Shown: piece by piece, positions 1 to 4,629 of the stretch
Layout of the letters: each line of letters opens with the position of its first letter
How positions within the stretch are numbered: the stretch's first letter is position 1
IMG/VR virus record: IMGVR_UViG_3300032240_001157
Coordinates: 1-31,142 of that record
Reading direction: 5' to 3' (one strand)
Length of the DNA: 31,142 bases
Source of the DNA: a virus
Position numbers and translations under genes: made by a program
The notes under the pieces: generated by a model
The model's database searches: none
What the model saw: the letters and a program-made list of their open reading frames with translations, nothing else
What the model was told of the DNA's origin: nothing

Positions 1-162
1 ACTAGCATACACATAGGCGTTGTACACACAGGTGGTGACGAGAGCTGGCGTATATACACAGACAGCGGCTTTGAAGCGGCTGTTAGCGAGCTATTAGGGA
101 CTGATGTATGCTTTACGGAGCAGGGAATGCAAGACGACGGCTACGCGAGTATGGAACTGTAG
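1..162 (+). CDS. Partial unknown protein, C-terminal end only
   Basis: An open frame runs in from the left edge (frame 1) and stops at TAG 160-162, leaving 53 visible residues that include GGDESWRIYTDSGFEAAV and end in YASMEL. The start lies outside the window. I do not recognise the family. The visible part is acidic and soluble, with no membrane segment. It points the same way as the small early-type genes that follow, and the next gene has its own strong promoter, so this may be the last gene of a preceding unit. Coding status rests on the long stop-free stretch and the position of the next promoter just after it. Confidence 0.5.
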   Translation, partial: TSIHIGVVHTGGDESWRIYTDSGFEAAVSELLGTDVCFTEQGMQDDGYASMEL

Positions 163-198
163 AAGTTGAGTAACTTGTAGGGTTATTAGCACAGCAGG

Positions 199-227
199 TT
201 GACAATTTGGACAGGCTGTGCTATAAT
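199..227 (+). promoter_or_regulatory. Consensus sigma70-type early promoter
   Basis: TTGACA (199-204), 17 bp spacer, TATAAT (222-227), with an extended -10 TGC just before it. This is a perfect match to the bacterial housekeeping consensus. Transcription should start near 234, leaving a leader of about 20 bases with AAGGAG at 243-248 before the ATG at 254. Confidence 0.9.
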
Positions 228-253
228 GTACACTTAGCAACAAAGGAGCAGAT

Positions 254-529
254 ATGTTAGCAACTACATTACAAATGCGTACAATTTTACGCAGTGTTTT
301 TAACGTAAGTAAAATTTACACAGACAAGTGTGCAGACAAAAAAATGCGTAGACTTGCGTGTGCTGTTACTTACAGCGCAGACTTAGAATACAGGCAAGCA
401 TTGCAAAAGCGTGTACAAGACGCTGTATTTTTAGCAGGCTTTGCAAACAGTGTAAAAGTTACACAAAGTGCAGTATACGGCAGAGAAGGCGGCATTGTGT
501 ATGTGCGTGTAAAAGCCCTAGCAGCGTAA
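254..529 (+). CDS. Small early protein of unknown function
   Basis: A 91-residue protein starting MLATTLQMRTILRSVF and ending VYVRVKALAA. The start is well supported by AAGGAG five bases upstream and a consensus promoter at 199-227. It is basic, with several Lys/Arg clusters around KCADKKMRRLACAV, and has no clear membrane segment or signal peptide. I recognise no family. The pattern of a short, promoter-proximal, strongly transcribed gene fits phage host-takeover proteins made by unmodified host RNA polymerase, but that is inference from position and promoter only. The next gene has its own promoter, so this may be a one-gene unit. Confidence 0.75.
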   Translation: MLATTLQMRTILRSVFNVSKIYTDKCADKKMRRLACAVTYSADLEYRQALQKRVQDAVFLAGFANSVKVTQSAVYGREGGIVYVRVKALAA

Positions 530-548
530 GGGTTATTGTGTAGCACAC

Positions 549-577
549 TTGCATTTTGTATGTAAGTGTGCTATAAT
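549..577 (+). promoter_or_regulatory. Extended -10 early promoter
   Basis: TTGCAT (549-554), 17 bp spacer, TATAAT (572-577) preceded by TGC, giving the extended -10 form TGnTATAAT. The block GTGTGCTATAAT is shared with the promoter at 952-980. The same TTGCAT -35 with 17 bp spacing recurs on the minus strand before the helicase gene. Confidence 0.8.
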
Positions 578-599
578 ACATTTTTAACAGGAGCACACA

Positions 600-914
600 A
601 TGCGTAAATTAAAGCAAGCGGACATTTTGCAAATTAATATGCTAGTACTTAACACTACGCAGGACTATATTAGTTTTAGCACTACGCAACACTGCATACA
701 CACGCCCGTTACAGCAGACAATTTAAAGTACTGCGCACTAGACGTGCAAAAAAATATTAATGCACTTGTACAGTTTAACGCGGATTTAAATGTGCAACAG
801 TTACACGACAGCATTATGTTGCAGGACACATTTGTACGCGAATATTATATTGCAACACTACAGTACATAGAGGAAAATAATTTAATTAAAAGCAATATGT
901 TCTGTTGCATATAA
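600..914 (+). CDS. Small early protein of unknown function
   Basis: A 104-residue protein beginning MRKLKQADILQINMLV and ending SNMFCCI. AGGAG at 589-593 sits six bases before the ATG and the promoter at 549-577 lies just upstream, so the start is secure. It is mostly polar with an amphipathic central part; the C-terminal CC pair is notable but no metal-binding motif is complete. No family recognised. It is followed at once by a hairpin (922-950) that could end the transcript. Likely an early gene by its promoter type. Confidence 0.75.
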   Translation: MRKLKQADILQINMLVLNTTQDYISFSTTQHCIHTPVTADNLKYCALDVQKNINALVQFNADLNVQQLHDSIMLQDTFVREYYIATLQYIEENNLIKSNMFCCI

Positions 915-921
915 AGTAACA

Positions 922-950
922 CAAAGGCCCTACTAACACTAGGGTCTTTG
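922..950 (+). terminator. Stem-loop, possible terminator
   Basis: Arms 922-932 and 940-950 pair over 11 positions with one G-U, around a 7-base loop. The stem begins CAAAGG and ends TCTTTG. It follows the stop at 914 by 7 bases and precedes the next promoter's -35. The T-rich tail is weak (CTTGTCC), so termination may be inefficient, or the stem may protect the 3' end. Confidence 0.55.
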
Positions 951-951
951 C

Positions 952-980
952 TTGTCCAAAATGCACTTGTGTGCTATAAT
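952..980 (+). promoter_or_regulatory. Extended -10 early promoter
   Basis: TTGTCC (952-957), 17 bp spacer, TATAAT (975-980) preceded by TGC. The -35 matches consensus at four of six positions. Its position decides the start of the next gene: an in-frame ATG at 948 lies upstream of the promoter, so the ATG at 1002 must be used by this transcript. Confidence 0.8.
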
Positions 981-1001
981 AAGTTTTTAAGGAGTTCAAA
1001 A

Positions 1002-1232
1002 ATGGGTCAATACGCAAACACAGTTAACGCATACGCAATGTCTGCCGCTCGTGCAGTTGTGTACACACAGCAAAACAAATTGCAAAGCTACGGACAAACA
1101 GCTCAACAGCTAAATGTTAGCACAGCAAAGTTCCGCAGAGATATCGAAGCTAAAAAAGCTAAGTTTATTGCAAAACTAGAAAAAGAACGTGTTGTAAAAT
1201 TACAACAAGAATTAGCACGTTTAACAGCATAA
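1002..1232 (+). CDS. Small lysine-rich coiled-coil protein
   Basis: A 76-residue protein starting MGQYANTVNAYAMSAARAVV. An in-frame ATG at 948 exists but lies before the promoter at 952-980; AAGGAG at 989-994 points to 1002. The second half is strongly helical and charged (KFRRDIEAKKAKF, then KLEKERVVKLQQELARL) and should form a coiled coil or a nucleic-acid-binding helix. No family recognised. A hairpin with GACCCTAG arms follows the stop. By promoter type it is an early gene. Confidence 0.75.
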   Translation: MGQYANTVNAYAMSAARAVVYTQQNKLQSYGQTAQQLNVSTAKFRRDIEAKKAKFIAKLEKERVVKLQQELARLTA

Positions 1233-1239
1233 CAACAAA

Positions 1240-1260
1240 GACCCTAGGGGGTCTAGGGTC
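1240..1260 (+). terminator. Stem-loop, possible terminator
   Basis: Perfect 8-bp arms GACCCTAG (1240-1247) and CTAGGGTC (1253-1260) around a 5-base loop, eight bases after the stop at 1232. No T-run follows; instead the next promoter's TTGACA begins at 1263. The arms resemble those at 922-950 (CCCTA/TAGGG), suggesting a reused element. Confidence 0.5.
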
Positions 1261-1262
1261 GG

Positions 1263-1291
1263 TTGACAGTTTGGCGAAACGACAGTATAAT
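1263..1291 (+). promoter_or_regulatory. Consensus early promoter with ATG at +1
   Basis: TTGACA (1263-1268), 17 bp, TATAAT (1286-1291), a perfect consensus. Only six bases (TAACAC) separate the -10 box from the ATG at 1298, so transcription should begin at or next to the A of the start codon, giving a leaderless mRNA. Bases 1281-1299 are repeated exactly at 1608-1626 in the next promoter. Confidence 0.85.
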
Positions 1292-1297
1292 TAACAC

Positions 1298-1603
1298 ATG
1301 AACACAGCAAACACAATTCTTAAGTGGACCGCAACAGCGATCTTGATCCTAGGCACAGCAGTCAACGGCCTAGGCATGTATCCAGAAGGTCCTGCACTGT
1401 TGGTCTTAGGTGGCTTCATTTGGTTGATAGTCGCAGTAAGGATCAAAGACGCTCCCCTGATCGTTACCAACTTGGTAATGGCCACAGTGGGACTGGCCGC
1501 TATCCTTTACACTCTGAACAAAGAACCTGAGTTCGAAGTTCATCAGAGTGGCATTGATAGACAGATAGAATGTGAGAGACTTTTAGGTCTTGACAAAGAA
1601 TGA
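1298..1603 (+). CDS. Small three-helix membrane protein, SemiSWEET-like pattern
   Basis: A 101-residue protein with three hydrophobic segments at about residues 9-26, 31-47 and 53-70, then a charged tail (EFEVHQSGIDRQIECERL). The stretch GGFIWLIVAVRIKDAPLIV followed by TNLV and ILYTL resembles the second and third helices of small three-helix MtN3/SemiSWEET proteins (W, then K/R-D-x-P-L-I, then N), but the usual PQ motif is absent, so this is only a weak fold suggestion. No Shine-Dalgarno precedes the ATG, which lies six bases after a consensus -10 box, so translation is probably leaderless. Likely an early inner-membrane protein. Confidence 0.75.
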   Translation: MNTANTILKWTATAILILGTAVNGLGMYPEGPALLVLGGFIWLIVAVRIKDAPLIVTNLVMATVGLAAILYTLNKEPEFEVHQSGIDRQIECERLLGLDKE

Positions 1604-1618
1604 TTTTGACAGTATAAT
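1590..1618 (+). promoter_or_regulatory. Consensus early promoter
   Basis: TTGACA (1590-1595), 17 bp, TATAAT (1613-1618), with the -35 inside the 3' end of the preceding gene. It shares the 19-bp block 1608-1626 with 1281-1299, but here the leader is about 26 bases and carries AGGAG at 1640-1644. Confidence 0.88.
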
Positions 1619-1650
1619 TAACACATACACAAACACACTAGGAGCTAGAT

Positions 1651-1842
1651 ATGACACTACATCAAAAGGCATTGTTCTGCTTGTATACAGGTTTAATCTT
1701 GTTGTTGGGCACACTAGGCGGCGTTGAACAATGCCCAGACCTTGCTACCTACGATGGCGTATACTTGGGCACATTCGCCCTAGTAGGCATTGCACTTATG
1801 GCCTTGGGTGCCAGCTATGCTAACGAGGCTGTAAGCCAATGA
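1651..1842 (+). CDS. Small two-helix membrane protein
   Basis: A 63-residue protein with two hydrophobic segments, about residues 8-24 (ALFCLYTGLILLLGTLGG) and 38-55 (LGTFALVGIALMALGAS). AGGAG lies six bases before the ATG and a consensus promoter lies at 1590-1618. No family recognised. It overlaps the next gene in ATGA form, so the two are translationally coupled. A small phage membrane protein of the early region; possible roles such as envelope modification or superinfection exclusion are guesses. Confidence 0.75.
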   Translation: MTLHQKALFCLYTGLILLLGTLGGVEQCPDLATYDGVYLGTFALVGIALMALGASYANEAVSQ

Positions 1843-2063
1843 TCCGGCTAGAAGGACTCACGGACAAGGATGTACAGATCTGTAAGCTGTTATGGAACTG
1901 TGATACCATAGAAGCTGTGGACGCTATGGTACAAGCCATGCCGCCCGCATACAAGAAGCGAGCAGTTGTCATGCGTGAGCTTATGACAGCAGCACAACTA
2001 GACACTGTAGAGGATATAGATGCTAATATCACAGCGTATTTGCACAGTATTGCTAGCCGCTAG
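1839..2063 (+). CDS. Small conserved-looking phage protein, unknown function
   Basis: A 74-residue soluble, helical, acidic protein starting MIRLEGLTDKDVQICKLLW. Its ATG overlaps the stop of the previous gene (ATGA), so it is read from the same transcript. The pattern (helix with a W, then CDTIEAVDAMV, then YKKRAVVMRELM) resembles short hypothetical proteins I associate with T4-like cyanophages; that is memory of a pattern, not a search result. No function proposed. Its 3' end overlaps the start of the lipoprotein gene by 44 bases in another frame. Confidence 0.7.
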   Translation: MIRLEGLTDKDVQICKLLWNCDTIEAVDAMVQAMPPAYKKRAVVMRELMTAAQLDTVEDIDANITAYLHSIASR

Positions 2064-2241
2064 CACAGTGCTAGCAGCTACAGGCTGCGCTACACACGAT
2101 CGCAGGGACGCACCTTGGGATCCTAGACCGGGATACACACTACTAGATGTTGTGCCAAACTGGGATGGCAAGGCGGTGATCCAATGTGGTCATCACCTCC
2201 CACCAGAGAGGCGACGGCCGGGCATGACCACTCGGTGCTGA
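2020..2241 (+). CDS. Probable small lipoprotein
   Basis: A 73-residue protein whose first 23 residues look like a lipoprotein signal peptide: basic start (MLISQR), hydrophobic core (CTVLLAASTVLAA), then a lipobox-like ATGC with Cys23 as the lipidated residue. The -3 residue is Ala rather than Leu, which is less common. The mature part is about 50 residues, proline- and charge-rich (HDRRDAPWDPRPGYTLL). AGAGGA (2009-2014) supports the start, although the first 44 bases overlap the preceding gene. Overlapping small lipoprotein genes occur in phages as outer spanins, but no inner spanin partner is seen here, so that role is not claimed. Confidence 0.6.
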   Translation: MLISQRICTVLLAASTVLAATGCATHDRRDAPWDPRPGYTLLDVVPNWDGKAVIQCGHHLPPERRRPGMTTRC

Positions 2242-2274
2242 GGGCTAGGGTGGTGGCATGGTGGGGTGGTGGGG
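2242..2274 (+). other. G-rich stretch with G-quadruplex potential
   Basis: Runs GGG (2242-2244), GGG (2248-2250), GGGG (2263-2266) and GGGG (2271-2274), with several GG pairs between, in an otherwise AT-rich genome. Four G-runs on one strand meet the minimal quadruplex pattern, though one loop is 12 bases long. It begins directly after the lipoprotein stop codon. Confidence 0.5.
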
Positions 2275-2338
2275 TGGTTGGTGTATACGCTATACTGTTG
2301 TATAATAACAACACTATGGTAGCAAATCACCACCCTAG
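2245..2338. repeat. Long-range 11-bp inverted repeat around a nested palindrome
   Basis: CTAGGGTGGTG (2245-2255) is perfectly complementary to CACCACCCTAG (2328-2338), with 72 bases between. Inside lies a smaller inverted repeat, TGTTGT/ACAACA (about 2296-2313) around ATAATA, flanked by GCTA and TAGC. A TATAAT (2301-2306) sits in the loop. This could be an operator region, or an RNA fold that sequesters the G-rich stretch. Confidence 0.55.
2278..2306 (+). promoter_or_regulatory. Possible promoter inside the palindromic region
   Basis: TTGGTG (2278-2283), 17 bp, TATAAT (2301-2306). The -10 is consensus but the -35 matches at only three of six positions. The start point would be near 2313, about 100 bases before the next gene. 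It lies within the inverted repeat, so it could be controlled by it. Confidence 0.4.
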
Positions 2339-2404
2339 AAACATAAGTACTCCACCCAAATTTTTTGCGCGGCCAAAATTTTACCCCTCTGTACCCTTTT
2401 TTCT

Positions 2405-2411
2405 CTAAATA
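2405..2411 (+). promoter_or_regulatory. T4 late-type box CTAAATA
   Basis: CTAAATA lies seven bases before the ATG at 2419, with no Shine-Dalgarno between. It resembles the T4 late -10 element (TATAAATA) and the CTAAATA form I recall from cyanophages. If used, the start point falls almost on the start codon. Confidence 0.5.
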
Positions 2412-2418
2412 GATCACT

Positions 2419-2628
2419 ATGCTTATCTTTATTCCCACTCTTATCATCTGTGTTAATCTACAGTGCGAATTCCAACAGGCCAAGACCTACTATCTAAAAG
2501 AGCAGGAATGCCGAGAACAGATTGACCTGCAAAAGGCCTTAATGGCTCAAATTGCCAGCCGCGATCGTATCCTGCCCATTATAGAAGGCACCTGTATTAG
2601 TGCTGATGTGCGCCTGCTCACATCATAA
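2419..2628 (+). CDS. Small protein with hydrophobic N-terminus, unknown
   Basis: A 69-residue protein starting MLIFIPTLIICVNLQCEF, a short hydrophobic N-terminus that could be a signal anchor, followed by a charged helical part (YYLKEQECREQIDLQKALMAQ) and three cysteines besides the one in the anchor. No family recognised. There is no Shine-Dalgarno; a late-type CTAAATA lies seven bases before the ATG. The stop overlaps the next late-type box. Possibly a small secreted or membrane-anchored virion or lysis accessory, but this is a guess. Confidence 0.6.
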   Translation: MLIFIPTLIICVNLQCEFQQAKTYYLKEQECREQIDLQKALMAQIASRDRILPIIEGTCISADVRLLTS

Positions 2629-2631
2629 ATA
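2624..2631 (+). promoter_or_regulatory. T4 late-type box CATAAATA
   Basis: CATAAATA differs from the T4 late consensus TATAAATA at the first base. It overlaps the stop codon of the preceding gene, and exactly five bases (CTCTT) separate it from the ATG at 2637, with no Shine-Dalgarno. Confidence 0.55.
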
Positions 2632-2636
2632 CTCTT

Positions 2637-2837
2637 ATGAAAATATGGTACACAGTAGTCACACTCTCCCCAACTCCCTTGTTCTTACTAGGCTTTGTCT
2701 ATAGCCTATTCACGCACACACCGCAGTGTGGCACAGCAGATTATTCAATGTCTGCCATGTGGTTAATTATGGCTCTAGCGCATACACCACCTTGGATTCT
2801 ACGTGTTCAGCAACACTACCTTTCCAGGAACACTTAG
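2637..2837 (+). CDS. Small two-helix membrane protein
   Basis: A 66-residue protein with hydrophobic segments at about residues 11-26 (SPTPLFLLGFVYSLF) and 39-56 (MSAMWLIMALAHTPPWIL). The second contains a M-x-x-M-A-x-A-H-T-P-x-W-like pattern. I do not recognise the family with confidence. Nothing resembling a ribosome site precedes the ATG; a late-type box ends five bases upstream. The 3' end overlaps a convergent minus-strand gene by 39 bases. Confidence 0.65.
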   Translation: MKIWYTVVTLSPTPLFLLGFVYSLFTHTPQCGTADYSMSAMWLIMALAHTPPWILRVQQHYLSRNT

Positions 2838-3014
2838 ACAACAGTGATAGCCACCGTCTAAGACCATAACAGCTTCCCAGTAGTAGATCTCAAGTAGATC
2901 CTGTCTATCCACAACCCATACTAGATCATGTATAGCGATACGGCCACGACGGCCTTGTATTTCACAGTAGTAGAGTCGATCAGCGCCTTGACGCACAGTT
3001 ACCAGAGTCAGCAT
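2799..3014 (-). CDS. Small hypothetical protein on the opposite strand
   Basis: A 71-residue reading frame from the ATG at 3014 (a TTG at 3050 would add 12 residues). It reads MLTLVTVRQGADRLYYC and later RGRIAIHDLVWVVDRQDLLE, a plausible beta-rich soluble protein with aromatic residues, ending in VPGKVVLLNT. No Shine-Dalgarno and no convincing promoter is seen, and it is the only minus-strand gene among plus-strand neighbours, overlapping the previous gene tail to tail. Amino-acid composition looks protein-like, but coding status is uncertain. No family recognised. Confidence 0.42.
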   Translation of the reverse strand: MLTLVTVRQGADRLYYCEIQGRRGRIAIHDLVWVVDRQDLLEIYYWEAVMVLDGGYHCCLSVPGKVVLLNT

Positions 3015-3064
3015 ACAGTATATAGTGGTTTCCCCATTGGCACGGTCCAAACTCTAGGCAAGCA

Positions 3065-3092
3065 TTGGCCTAGAAACCTAAAGCACTATAAT
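3065..3092 (+). promoter_or_regulatory. Possible sigma70-type promoter
   Basis: TTGGCC (3065-3070), 16 bp, TATAAT (3087-3092). The -10 is consensus and the -35 is weak. The predicted RNA would run through the T-run at 3124-3129 and the hairpin cluster at 3133-3184 toward the gene at 3199. Confidence 0.4.
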
Positions 3093-3132
3093 TAACTACT
3101 CAGTTAATCCACTCTAAATCTGCTTTTTTACC

Positions 3133-3184
3133 GCTAGCTTCGCTTGCGCTTCGCGCTCTCTTAATTGAGCTTTCCGCTTCGCGG
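3133..3184 (+). repeat. Cluster of GC-rich hairpins with TTC loops
   Basis: Three small hairpins share the core GC-TTC-GC: 3133-3147 (GCTAGC/GCTTGC, one mismatch), 3146-3156 (GCGC/GCGC) and 3174-3184 (CCGC/GCGG). A further pairing, GCTC 3155-3158 with GAGC 3167-3170, can compete. The block is much more GC-rich than its surroundings and lies in the 184-bp gap between genes at 3014 and 3199, which otherwise shows only the possible promoter and a late box. No T-run follows, so it is not a standard terminator. It could be a structured RNA. Confidence 0.5.
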
Positions 3185-3185
3185 C

Positions 3186-3193
3186 ATTAAATA
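3186..3193 (+). promoter_or_regulatory. T4 late-type box ATTAAATA
   Basis: ATTAAATA ends five bases before the ATG at 3199, the same spacing as at 2637, 3435 and (minus strand) 29825. No Shine-Dalgarno is present. Confidence 0.5.
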
Positions 3194-3198
3194 ATCAC

Positions 3199-3426
3199 AT
3201 GCTGATGATTTATCTAGAGCCATTTCAGGATGCACAAAGGCAGTTACTTGACAGTTGGGCTAGGGCTGTTCACTATTGGCCTAGAAGTCATGTTACCTGT
3301 ATTCAATACGACTACGGTATAGTAACAGATTGGTGGTTGTTGTTCAGTGACCATCGTTATGCGGATATATGGCTGTTAAAGTACAGTGATCACACACGCA
3401 TAGTCAAAACCCTTTTTGATGAATAA
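3199..3426 (+). CDS. Small tryptophan- and tyrosine-rich protein, unknown
   Basis: A 75-residue protein beginning MLMIYLEPFQDAQRQLLDSW and ending VKTLFDE. A second ATG lies two codons in. It is rich in aromatic residues (W at about 20, 27, 45, 46 and 58), with a pattern of short beta-like stretches such as IQYDYGIVTDWWLLFSD. It has no membrane segment and no recognised family. A late-type box lies five bases before the ATG and replaces a ribosome site. It precedes another small aromatic protein that starts the same way, suggesting a run of late-type mini-genes. Confidence 0.6.
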   Translation: MLMIYLEPFQDAQRQLLDSWARAVHYWPRSHVTCIQYDYGIVTDWWLLFSDHRYADIWLLKYSDHTRIVKTLFDE

Positions 3427-3429
3427 ATA
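3422..3429 (+). promoter_or_regulatory. T4 late-type box AATAAATA
   Basis: AATAAATA overlaps the stop of the preceding gene and ends five bases (CACTT) before the ATG at 3435. The arrangement closely matches 2624-2639. Confidence 0.55.
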
Positions 3430-3434
3430 CACTT

Positions 3435-3617
3435 ATGAAATACACAAAACCTTGGCATGTAGAAAGTGAACTGGCGCAGGATCCCTGGCATCAGTGGCTG
3501 TTGATCAATGCACACACAGGCCTAGACTATAACCTAATATTCTGGGAAGATCGCATTGAAGTGGAATTCTATGACACAGAGTGTTCAGTGGAATTTGCAC
3601 AGGAATTTGGACTCTAA
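3435..3617 (+). CDS. Small acidic protein, unknown
   Basis: A 60-residue protein, MKYTKPWHVESELAQDPWHQ and on to a C-terminal EFAQEFGL. It is acidic and aromatic, with no membrane segment. The pattern 'PW...WLLINAHTGLDYNLIFW' suggests a small beta-sheet protein. No family recognised. No Shine-Dalgarno is present; a late-type box precedes it. The next gene begins one base after the stop, so they are probably co-translated. Confidence 0.6.
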   Translation: MKYTKPWHVESELAQDPWHQWLLINAHTGLDYNLIFWEDRIEVEFYDTECSVEFAQEFGL

Positions 3618-3618
3618 T

Positions 3619-3828
3619 ATGACACAACAATACTTGATGGTTAAAGCACGTAATCTAGTCACTGGACAGACTGTAAAGAATCAAGATCTCACAGGGGGCC
3701 GTCTGGAACTGCGTCAACGTGCCATTGCTCAAGAACTGGCTGATCAACTGGCTGCTAAAATGTCTGATCGCAGTGGCGAAGCTTGGCAGGGCTTTGTGGA
3801 AGTCTATACGCCAACTTCACGAAGCTAA
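3619..3828 (+). CDS. Small conserved-looking phage protein
   Basis: A 69-residue protein, MTQQYLMVKARNLVTGQTVK to YTPTSRS. The frame is open from an ATG at 3556, but that lies inside the preceding gene; the ATG at 3619 follows the preceding stop by one base and is preferred. The N-terminal strand-like VKARNLVTGQ and the helix around ELRQRAIAQELADQLAAKMS, then GFVEVYTP, give an alpha/beta look. It reminds me of hypothetical proteins of T4-like marine phages. No function known. Confidence 0.65.
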   Translation: MTQQYLMVKARNLVTGQTVKNQDLTGGRLELRQRAIAQELADQLAAKMSDRSGEAWQGFVEVYTPTSRS

Positions 3829-3887
3829 AGTTCTGCCTACCTTGATAGGATTCAACACCATTTGGATATTCATATCTATTATGGTAC

Positions 3888-3916
3888 TTGCTCAAAACCT
3901 CGTTAAATAGTATAAT
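3888..3916 (+). promoter_or_regulatory. Promoter of the BI-1 gene
   Basis: TTGCTC (3888-3893), 17 bp, TATAAT (3911-3916). The leader is about 23 bases and carries AGGAGA (3935-3940) five bases before the ATG. A TAAATA (3904-3909) overlaps the spacer and could be a late element for the same gene. Confidence 0.78.
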
Positions 3917-3945
3917 AACATATCTATAACTTCTAGGAGATTTTT

Positions 3946-4629
3946 ATGTTTTACACCGAATCAGTTGCTTATCGTTCAGCAGATCAAATCAATAGTGCCA
4001 TGGGTCGTGTCTACGGCCATATGAGTCTAGCAGTTTTGGTTTCAATGATAGTCAGCTACTTTGTGGGCACCAGCCCAGAATTGCTACAGTTCTTCTTTAC
4101 AGGTGTGACTAAATGGATTGTGATCTTTGCACCATTGGTGGCCATATTTGCCTTGGCCTTTGCCGCTGACAACTTTAACAAGAGTCAACTACAGCTATTC
4201 TTGCATGGCTTTGCCGCTCTAATGGGTCTGAGCATGGCCACAATCTTTGCTGTGTTTACCATGGGGTCGATTGTTAGTGCGTTCATGGGAGCAGCCATAC
4301 TGTTTGGCACAATGAGCTTTTATGGTTACTTTACCAAACGCAGTCTAGAAAGCCTAGGCCAGTTTATGATGATTGGCCTGATTGCCATCTGCATTGCGTC
4401 AATTGTCAACATCTTTATTGGCAGCACTGTGATGCAGACTGTGATTTCAGCATTGGCCATTATCATCTTCTTGGGCCTAACTGCCTATGACACACAGCAG
4501 ATTCGTGAAATGGTTTCAGTGGGTGAAGATACTGGTAGAGAAGAAGTTCTAGGTGCTTTGACCTTGTACATGGACTTTATCAATCTGTTCATTAACCTAC
4601 TACAGTTGTTTGGCATAAAGAAAGACTGA
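3946..4629 (+). CDS. Bax inhibitor-1 / YccA-YbhL family membrane protein
   Basis: A 227-residue integral membrane protein of the BI-1 (TMBIM) family, close to the normal length of bacterial members (about 220-235). A short soluble start (MFYTESVAYRSADQINSAMG) is followed by about seven hydrophobic segments between residues 25 and 225. Family hallmarks are the late motif GLTAYDTQQIREM and the C-terminal segment LGALTLYMDFINLFINLL. The two Asp residues (YDTQQ and LYMDF) match the conserved pair proposed to control a pH-dependent calcium leak in bacterial relatives. Bacterial YccA modulates the FtsH protease; a phage copy could protect phage or host membrane proteins, which is inference. It has its own promoter and a good ribosome site, and is coupled to a 43-residue gene. 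Confidence 0.92.
   Translation: MFYTESVAYRSADQINSAMGRVYGHMSLAVLVSMIVSYFVGTSPELLQFFFTGVTKWIVIFAPLVAIFALAFAADNFNKSQLQLFLHGFAALMGLSMATIFAVFTMGSIVSAFMGAAILFGTMSFYGYFTKRSLESLGQFMMIGLIAICIASIVNIFIGSTVMQTVISALAIIIFLGLTAYDTQQIREMVSVGEDTGREEVLGALTLYMDFINLFINLLQLFGIKKD

Noticed and set aside
948-1001. A longer start for gene 1002-1232
   Set aside because: The promoter's -35 and -10 lie at 952-980, downstream of that ATG, so the transcript cannot contain it.
2193-2483. A 96-residue minus-strand reading frame across the G-rich region
   Set aside because: It runs through the inverted repeat and the region before gene 2419, with an odd His/Pro-rich translation caused by the G-rich opposite strand; no ribosome site.
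3121-3190. A tRNA or tRNA-like gene in the GC-rich gap
   Set aside because: The hairpins are too short and no acceptor stem, T-loop sequence or CCA-compatible fold could be drawn.
3719-3910. A 63-residue hydrophobic reading frame with a possible membrane helix near its end
   Set aside because: Its start lies deep inside the well-supported gene 3619-3828, no ribosome site fits, and a TTG start at 3791 is no better. Its 3' end covers the BI-1 promoter.
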